64,000 nucleotides of DNA from Channallabes apus. Lineage: Eukaryota > Chordata > Actinopteri > Siluriformes > Clariidae. This document shows positions 57,110 to 64,000 of the stretch, piece after piece. The position numbers and the translations under genes were made by a program. Location: the NCBI GenBank assembly GCA_030522415.1, contig CM060108.1, positions 35,133,256-35,197,255 of the forward strand, read 5' to 3'. A model generated the notes under the pieces. That model saw only the letters and a list, made by a program, of their open reading frames with translations. It ran no database searches and was not told the origin of the DNA. The stretch's first letter is position 1. Each line of letters starts with the position of its first letter.

Positions 57110-57405
57110 TCTCACTTTATACTGCTTTATCCTGTATTCAGGGTCACATCCTGCAGAATGAGCCTATCCCAGGAGACTTGTGGTAACATACGCCCTTGAC
57201 AGCATGCCAGTCCATAGCAGGGCTCACACACATGCATACACTCCAGGCAATTTGGGGATGCCAATTAACCTAACAGGAGTACCCCAGAGGAAACCCATCA
57301 AACACCGGGAGAACATGCATACTCCATGCACACAGACCCGAGGCTAGGTATCAGACCTGGACAAGCAACATGGTGGTGCAAGGCGACAGTGCTAATCACT
57401 AGGAC
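57110..57405 (-). mobile_element. V-SINE, diverged copy
   Basis: TTATACTGCTTTATCCTGTA, GAGCCTATCCCAGGAGACTT, GGAAACCCATCAAACACCGG and GGTGCAAGGCGACAGTGCTA identify a decayed minus-strand V-SINE 100 bp from the young one. Confidence 0.8.
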
Positions 57406-57858
57406 AAAAATCTTTCTGTAAAACTTTTAATAGTATTTCTTCACTGAATAAAATTTTTTATACACTGTCAGAGATAGGAATTTAGGTGCATGTGCAGGGA
57501 TAAGTTTATTTCAAATACAAATAAAGAAACAAGAACGATGAACAAGAAACAACAGGCACGATAGAAGTAATAGTAGACTTACAGTAAATACTGGTGCTTA
57601 TTAACACAAATGCAAGACATTCATGTTAATTATGGGGGTCATGGTCATGTGGTACTGTATGTGTACTGCTGTGGGATATGGGAGATATAGTTTATCTCAG
57701 CAGAAAGTCTTTCCAGAGGCCCTGGGATCAATGAGGCATGGTCTCTCTATCATAGCAGCTTGAAGATGTGAAATCCTCTACTGACTGGTAAGTTGGAGTG
57801 ATCCCCTTAGCACATTTAAGGGGTAGCATGACATTCAAGATGGAGCACTAGAGCAGAG
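57406..57858. other. Unassigned DNA
   Basis: Nothing recognised; leads into the minisatellite. Confidence 0.35.
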
Positions 57859-57879
57859 GTGAAGCAGCTCAAAGCAGTG

Positions 57880-58200
57880 CCAGAAGTGGGAGCGACATCC
57901 TCTACAAGGCCAGAGATCGGAGCGACTCTCTCGATGAGGCTAGAGTGGGGAGTGACCGTCAGCAATGCAGGGAGGAGGAGGAGGAGCGATGTCCTCAGTG
58001 GAGCAAGGAGGGGGAGTGATGTGAGCAGTGATGCAAGGAGGCGGTGTGACATCTTCAGGGATGTTGTCAGCCAAGCAAGAAGGCAGAGCAATGTCCTCAG
58101 TTGTGTAAGGAGACAGAGACAGGCTGGCGGAGTTGTGTGGTGTAGTGATGTTCATGGAGGAGCACAGGGATGAAGTGATGCTCATGATGAGGCTGTGAGC
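57880..58200. repeat. 30-bp-period minisatellite, open on both strands
   Basis: A degenerate tandem array. The word AG(C/T)GA(C/T) or a near form starts at 57891, 57921, 57951, 57985, 58015, 58045, 58087, 58144 and 58174, mostly 30 bp apart with small insertions. The period is ten codons. The plus strand has an open frame 57859-58173 (units such as GATSSTRPEI, GATLSMRLEW, GSDVSSDARR). The minus strand has one at 58254-57940 (units such as EDVTPPPCIT, ITPPPCSTED). Whether either is translated is unknown; no flanking exon signals are recognised. Confidence 0.8.
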
Positions 58201-58354
58201 ACTAATGGCATTCCCAGTGAGGTAGCAAGAATGAAAAAGATACAAAACAGTCATTTGATATGGATGCCCTGGTCAGGTACAGTAGTGTGCAGTGATTGAT
58301 TGAAGATCAGATTGGTAGTCCTGCACCATGTGTTTGCTATATAATAAATATATA

Positions 58355-58430
58355 TTATATGTCCAAATGTTTGTGGACACCTGACCTTTACACTTTTACA
58401 TTCTTGTTGAACTTTTGGCTATACAGTGCA
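58355..58430. mobile_element. Tc1-like family F reduced to its two ends
   Basis: GTCCAAATGTTTGTGGACAC and ACCTGACC are one terminal region of the family; TTGTTGAACTTTTGGCTATA and CAGTG are the other. They are joined after about 75 bp, so the whole interior is deleted. Confidence 0.6.
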
Positions 58431-58729
58431 AAAATAAATGGAAAAATGCACATAAAAATATTCAAATCTACTTGTTAAATTGTGATATAGGATATAAAGT
58501 ATATGTATGAGATAAAGAGTTCTAAAGGTTAACCAACTACCAAACTACAAAAGATCAAAGCTACCAGTTCTGTAATAAAGTATTAAGATCATCAAATAAA
58601 CATATGTGTTAGCTCACTAGAAGCCTTAATAGTGCTATAGCACAAGAGAGAATTGACACAAACTTACATTGACCTCTACAGTGTACTGGATGATTTTCTG
58701 ATTCTGTTTGCTCTCCACGTCAATTGATT
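58431..58729. other. Unassigned AT-rich DNA
   Basis: Nothing recognised. Confidence 0.3.
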
Positions 58730-59135
58730 ACTAGACTTATGCAGCTCTGAGCACGTTTGCCATTTGTCTTCTAATGCTGCTGATCATTAGGACTGTGTGG
58801 TGCAAAATGGAGCAAAGCTCAAAGTAAAAACCCTCGGTGGAGCTTTTTATACTATGCAGTAGATGATTTATTGTGATTGAGAAGATTCTCCTTTGGGAAT
58901 TATTGATTCTAAGCTGGCTTAATTCTCCAGGCGGTGCCGAGTTGATCCATCTGAGAGCGGAACAGATTAATGCAACCAATAAATGTATCGGTGTGAAACA
59001 CAGCCCTCATCTAACCTTTCAGTTTGAACGTTAGTGTGGCTCCCACGCTTCCCATCTGCTGCCACCTAGGATGGCGTATTCTTAGCATTGATGAACAAAT
59101 CGGTCTTAATTGTTTTGGATGCAAGATAGGAGACA
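58730..59135. other. Candidate conserved non-coding DNA
   Basis: A 400-bp repeat-free, balanced stretch with homeodomain-like ATTAATGC and CCAATAAA words (GAACAGATTAATGCAACCAA). Open frames of 80 and 69 codons lack motifs. Suspected conserved by texture only. Confidence 0.3.
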
Positions 59136-59194
59136 GACATAAAGTGAGAGATTTAAAAAAGGTGGTGCTATCTAGGGTAGTATCAATGTTAGAT

Positions 59195-59425
59195 CTTAAC
59201 ATGATATTTAATTATTTGTCACATGTACCTTAAAGCACAGTGAAATTATTTTTTTCACATATCTCCGTTAGGAAGCTGGGGTCAGAGCACAGGGTCAGCC
59301 AGGACACAGCATCCTGGAGCAGATAGGGTTAACGATCGACAGTGTGTTGGCGCTGGTGGGGCTTGGAGCCTCAACCTTCTTAACCCAGTAACCCACAGCC
59401 TTAATCATTTGAGCCACCACATAAG
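59195..59425 (-). mobile_element. tRNA-headed SINE, type b, copy 3 (most complete)
   Basis: On the minus strand: head GTGGTGGCTCAAATGATTAA and GGCTGTGGGTTACTGGGTTA, body TTAACCCTATCTGCTCCAGG, tail CTCTGACCCCAGCTTCCTAA, TTTCACTGTGCTTTAAGGTA and CATGTGACAAAT. The tail end matches the L2-type LINE 3' end at 52285-52335 in kind. Confidence 0.82.
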
Positions 59426-60395
59426 TTCTTCTATTGATTTTTTTCCCCAAGCTTGCCCATATTTTCAATATTTCTTCTTTACCTGAGTTTCTTACATTAC
59501 ATTATTTTTGCTCTGATATTTTCCCCTTAATGACCCACATTTGGCAGCAAAATAACTGTATATAAACAATCAGCTTCTTCTTAACTTAATTAGACATGTA
59601 AATGTACTCACAAAGTGTATCCACAAATACAGCTGTAAAACATAAAGGTGGCCTTCAGTTCAGGGAGAAGAAACATTGTTCATAATTCTTTGCTCCTGAT
59701 GTGTCTTGTTTCACCTTTTGACACCTGCTTTGAGGTACACCCTTGAGGGATTATGCCTGGATTTCCATTACAATCCTAGTCACATATTACTAACCTCCCT
59801 TGATGGATGGAGCTCAGGACTCAGCCAGCACCTTCAAGCTTGAATCTGATATTTTGAACATAGACATATCATGGGCTCAGGGAATGTGGAAAAGTGACAA
59901 CAAATAAGCTTATATCTGAATTTATCGTATGGATCACCAGCATTTTAAATGAATTCTGCAGGAATGAAGAACATACCAGCTGTTGATAGCATGATACATT
60001 TGTAAGAAATGACATTGACTTCAAATACAAGGACGACGACTGATTTTCTGATTTGACATTTTCTGTTTTTTTCTTTAATATGTTTTTAATGCAAACTTCT
60101 TTGAAGATGATATACATACCACATCCTGGCCATATCTTAGACAGGGCAAAAGCAAATATAGTGAAATCAGGATTCAGCAGGTTATACACAGACAACCTAA
60201 TCATGTAACACAGAACATGTGTGCATAATCATTTCATAAGAAAGTAATAAGCCAGGGGGGAGACCGGATCAAAATCATAAGCTCATTACACTTGTCACCT
60301 TGGGAACTGGAATGCAACCAATGCAAATAATAAATCCACAATTTTAACAATTGCTACATCAGCTGGTTAAAGTTAAAGCTTAAGGCTTATTGTTT
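59426..60395. other. Unassigned DNA
   Basis: Nothing recognised. The minus-strand 111-codon frame at 59869-60204 has no motif. Confidence 0.35.
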
Positions 60396-60396
60396 T

Positions 60397-60632
60397 TTCC
60401 CCCCCGTCTGCTCCTGTCGAGGTGTGACCACAGCAGACCATTCCATCCACACAACTTGGCACAGGTTTTACACCAGATGCTCTTCCTGATGCAACTCTCC
60501 CATTTTATCTAGGCTTGGGACCGGCTTTGCTTCCAGTGGCTAGGGTCGGGCATCGTTTGGGAATCAAACACAGCCTTCTGCATGGCAGGCGATAGCCCTA
60601 TCACTGAGCCACCAATGCTCTCACTTGATAAT
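60397..60632 (-). mobile_element. tRNA-headed SINE with RTE tail
   Basis: On the minus strand: head GGTGGCTCAGTGATAGGGCT, B box GTTTGATTCCC, then GCCGGTCCCAAGCCTAGATA, GAGTTGCATCAGGAAGAGCA, TCTGCTGTGGTCACACCTCG and ACAGGAGCAGACGG. The last part is a diverged RTE LINE 3' end, related to 29169-29239. This suggests RTE machinery mobilised it. Confidence 0.75.
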
Positions 60633-61055
60633 TTGAGGTGCTAATTTAATAAAACATTTCATGACAGTTTCAGAGCAGTATGAGTTGTAAGCATGCGACA
60701 CAGGGTGATTAAGAATTAAAGCACAATATTGTGTAATGTTCATTACGCATGGAACTGAACATCATATCACTATATGTGTATTTTTCTGCTTCAATCGAAA
60801 AAAATATTATTAAAATTTGGCATATTTTTGTACTGCTTTTCAAGGTCACAGATCTAACAATCTAATGATTACATTAACTGTCAGTCATCAGCATGGGTGA
60901 AAGTATACGAGTGTGATCTGCAGTACTGAAGAGAGAACAACTGCCTGCCAAAACCCACATTCTAAACCTGTCACGGAAGCACTTTCAACAAGAAAACACA
61001 TCTGATAATGTTATGTCATGTTAAAAAACATTTAATAATTGCTGCTAAGTCATTC
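60633..61055. other. Unassigned DNA
   Basis: Nothing recognised. Confidence 0.3.
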
Positions 61056-61056
61056 C

Positions 61057-61246
61057 ACATTAGCTCAGTGGTGAAAGTGTTGGACTACTGACGAGAAGGT
61101 CTCTGGTTTGAACCTCATCACCCCCAAGCTGCCATTGTTGGGCCCTTGAGCAAGGCACTTAACACTGAACTGCTCATGTGTGTAATGGGATAAAAAATGT
61201 AAGTCACTCTGGATAAGGGCATCTGCCAAATCTTGTAAAATGTCTA
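61057..61246 (+). mobile_element. tRNA-headed SINE, type a, copy 2
   Basis: Head TTAGCTCAGTGGTGAAAGTG, B box GGTTTGAACCTC, body GTTGGGCCCTTGAGCAAGGC and tail CACTCTGGATAAGGGCATCT GCCAAAT. Same family as 25684-25868. Confidence 0.83.
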
Positions 61247-61364
61247 ATGTCTAATTTGGGTTTCAGCCGCAGAGCGTAGCTGATATTCTTAAGTGGAATA
61301 AGTGATAAGTCTTTATCACAGCTGGGCTCTCCACCAGCGCTATAGTTTTTTTTTCTCTAAACCT

Positions 61365-61640
61365 TTGGCTACATACAGTATTACCATTAAGAATTTAAAA
61401 CTACGTTCACCCTGTTATATAGTTTATATAATAAATGGTGCTTGTGGAACTTTCTAATAAAAGCTACAGTATAACACACTTAAGGGTGTGTACTGAATGT
61501 CAGCATGGCTGTTATATCTTGTGGGCTCAGGCTGCATATACTGTAGTCCTACAAGTGCATGACAGCCAGGCTGATATTCAGTACAACAGCAAAACCTCAA
61601 GTGTGATATTGCTCAGTTATTTACTGCATTAAATAAAAAG
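61365..61640. repeat. Unnamed dispersed repeat, copy 2
   Basis: Shares with 26970-27315 the blocks GGCTACATACAGTATTACCA, AATAAATGGTGCTTGTGGAA, CTGATATTCAGTACAACAGC and GTGTGATATTGCTCAGTTAT. It also has inner inverted repeats (TGTCAGCATGGCTGTTATAT against TGACAGCCAGGCTGATATTC). Confidence 0.6.
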
Positions 61641-63250
61641 AATATGACTGTAAGTTCTGCTAAAGTTAAAATGTAAGTTTGTTAAGTTGTAAGAAAAAAA
61701 AAACAACAATTAAAAAAAAAACTCACAGGAAATAAATAATCTAATCAGTAGATAAAAAATACATATTAGATACCAGATAAAATTGATAATTATCTTTTGT
61801 AAGACAAGTTACAGTATATATGAATATCCATTGTTACCAAAGTAGATGACATGAAAGGAGAACTGGAAATGGAAACCTACAAAAAAGTTACAGTGCACTT
61901 TTTTGACGCGTGGTGGAAAATTTATCCACATGCATCATCAGTCAAGGAAACAGAGGTGTGAACGTCGTACACTTTATGTAAATAGCTAAAGAGAGCAACA
62001 CTGAAAATAAAACCAGCCCACAAAGCTCATAACATGATAACAGCAGCCAGATAAATGCGCACAGCCTCAAAATGCTCTATGACAGTGTCTCTGCACGACA
62101 AGTCATTTGACATCTCATTAGCTAAAATGCAGAAGTGTTGTCAGGGATTCAAACACAATACAGCAGAGCTCAGCAAAGCTCAAGATGGAAACTGGACAGA
62201 AGACATAGTCACTGACTCAATACTTGTCCAACCAGATACAAGTTGATTATGGAGATAATAAAGTGTGTGCAGAAATGCCAACAGCCACTGAGAAGTACAC
62301 TGGCTTTACAAGTGCACCGACATCACCATGCCAGCAACAACTACGCTGGAGAAACTGCAGAAGTTGGAGATGGTTCTGAAGCTTTACATGGCCTCAATAA
62401 CAGCTTGTGTTTGATAGAAAAAAAAGGTATTGTAGGTAAGAAAGATAGAGGGGTTGGGTTTTAGTGGGAGAGATTAGGGGGGGATTAGTGATTAGGTCAG
62501 ACTGGGTTGTGTATTGAGTTGGGACTTTTGACGATTTTGTTTTTGTTTGATACTAATCAGGAGTTGTGCTACTGAGACTAGCAAGTTCCCAACCTAATGC
62601 TTTATTAATACAGGTACAGTACATAACTAAACCACTTGGAGGTGTGTCAGCTTTGTTCCATCTATTATGAGAGGGGAGACCAGTGAGGCTTGACCCAGTC
62701 TATATCGCAATTCAGGCAAAGCTTTGCAACATACATGAAGAGACACAAGAAAAAAAACAATCATGATATGGCTGAGGATTGCAACAGCGCATGATCCTAG
62801 ATTTAAGGATCTCTAGTCTCTGCACTGGGCTGAGAAGCCTGAGGTATGGAGTTTAATCGATGTATTGCTTACAGAAGGGAGTCCTGTACACTCAGCAAAC
62901 TCTGAGCTACCTATGAAAAAGAAAGCAACCCCAAGGCTGCTTCAAAGTCTGTTTCTGATGAGAAATGTATGGAGCGCTCCAGGGCAGAGAGTGCCATCGG
63001 CATGGAAAGCTGTCCCCAGCTCTGAACATGAAGGGCTAAACAGCAGGCTGGCCTGCCTTGCATGCAATTTCTTGGCAACACCTGACACATCATTTCACTA
63101 TCTGGGCATATTGTGCAGAAAAAGAGAGCTTCCCGTGGATCTGACCATGTGAACAGCTTGTGTAGTTAAGCAACTGGCTGAGTGCAGAGAAATAGAAACC
63201 TTAATACCGTACTATTCCTATTTCTTTAATTTTCTTTCTTATACTGTACT
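61641..63250. other. Unassigned DNA, about 1.6 kb
   Basis: No recognised family. A 95-codon plus-strand frame at 62865-63152 and others at 62055-62464 have balanced composition but no known motif, no clear splice sites and no match I recall. They are left uncalled. Confidence 0.3.
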
Positions 63251-63254
63251 TTTT

Positions 63255-63745
63255 TCTACAGTTTCCTGCTAAAGCATCCTGATACCATTCATGTGTGGGT
63301 TTGCTTCTCAGCCAAGGAACTGGGCTTACTTACAATTTTGCCTAAGAACACAGCCATGAATAAGGAATGGTGCAACAAAAAAAAAATTCAGAGGGAATGG
63401 GGTTCTTCCATCCATCCAAAGCTTTTTCCAGCATGAGGGAACACTGTGCCATAAGGCAAAAGTTATAACTAAGTGACTTGGGGAACAAAACATCAAAGTT
63501 TTGGGTCCATGGCCAGAAAACTACCCAGAACTTAATCTCATTGAGAACTTGTTATCAATTCTCAAGAGGCGAGTGGACAAATAAAAACCCAGAAATTTCA
63601 GCTCCAACCACTAATTATGCAAGAATGGGCTGCCAATCAGGATGTGGCCCAGAACTTGATTACCAGCAAGCCTAGGAGAACTGCAACACCAAAAATATTG
63701 ACTCTTTGCATGAACTTAATGTAATTGTCGATAAAAGCCTTTGAC
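63255..63745 (+). pseudogene. Tc1-like family J transposase C-terminal relic
   Basis: Plus-strand words CTCAGCCAAGGAACTGGGCT and GCCTAAGAACACAGCCATGA lie upstream of QHEGTLCHKAKVIT, where the second catalytic residue, Asp in relatives, is Glu. After a stop, LGEQNIKVLGPWPENYPELN and LIENLLSILKRRVDK include the catalytic Glu motif. The C-terminal end and the 3' region TATTGACTCTTTGCATGAAC, TGTCGATAAAAGCCTTTGAC follow. Several stops and frameshifts. Confidence 0.78.
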
Positions 63746-64000
63746 ACCATATTACAGTATACCATATTACTAATTATAATTACACTGAAGCAGCAGACTT
63801 TATAAAAGGTATTATTAATCATGGCTAGAGACATTGGAAAAAATCTCCATTTAAGGTAAATTGTAAACAGAATGTGTGATGAATTTTGCATAATTAATTA
63901 CAGTAAATATGATTAATCATAATTGTAAAATGTAATAATGATTGACATGCCTAATCTTAATTCAAAATACTGTATGTACAAAATATTCCTCAATATTGTC
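63746..64000. other. AT-rich unassigned DNA
   Basis: Nothing recognised up to the window edge. Confidence 0.35.

Overview
This window looks like AT-rich nuclear DNA from a ray-finned fish. The evidence is the repeat set: tRNA-headed V-SINEs carrying the conserved central segment, many decayed Tc1/mariner-type transposons, RTE- and L2-type LINEs, a chromodomain Ty3/Gypsy element, a Tol2/hAT-like MITE, and long (TG)n, (GA)n and (TA)n microsatellites. The mix fits an otophysan fish such as a catfish, but that is an impression from remembered repeat families and not a species call. I found no convincing host exon, tRNA, rRNA or CRISPR array. Every coding stretch I can support belongs to a mobile element, and nearly all are broken. 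The window is therefore probably intergenic DNA or part of a very large intron.

Layout. 0-2.75 kb: a minus-strand RTE LINE, broken by a V-SINE and by loss of its catalytic core. 2.8-10.3 kb: a long imperfect inverted repeat (4.16-4.84 kb), a decayed Tc1 transposase, pieces of a second Tc1 family and LINE 3' tails. 10.3-21 kb: microsatellites, three V-SINEs, a mariner pseudogene and several long stretches that look like single-copy, possibly constrained non-coding DNA. 21-31.5 kb: Tc1 and mariner fragments, a V-SINE with perfect target-site duplications, tRNA-derived SINEs and a decayed LINE 3' end. 33-41.7 kb: a run of Tc1 relics, a nearly intact 1.62 kb Tc1 element with TA duplications (38419-40041), and a hAT-like MITE with a shorter Tc1 nested inside it. 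45.8-49.6 kb: a GC-rich Ty3/Gypsy chromovirus-type pseudo-element. 50.7-52.3 kb: a 5'-truncated, internally deleted L2-type LINE. 53-64 kb: more SINEs, a perfect 35-nt-arm hairpin, a 30-bp-period minisatellite open on both strands, and another Tc1 relic.

How the parts relate. The LINEs (RTE, L2) supply reverse transcriptase and also the 3' tails seen on several SINEs here. Three SINE types share one tRNA-like head and body but carry different LINE tails, so modular tail exchange is the most interesting theme. The DNA transposons show the usual decay series: a nearly complete element, internally deleted copies, MITEs, and one copy reduced to two fused ends. Family names below rest on motif recognition and memory of fish repeats, with no database search.
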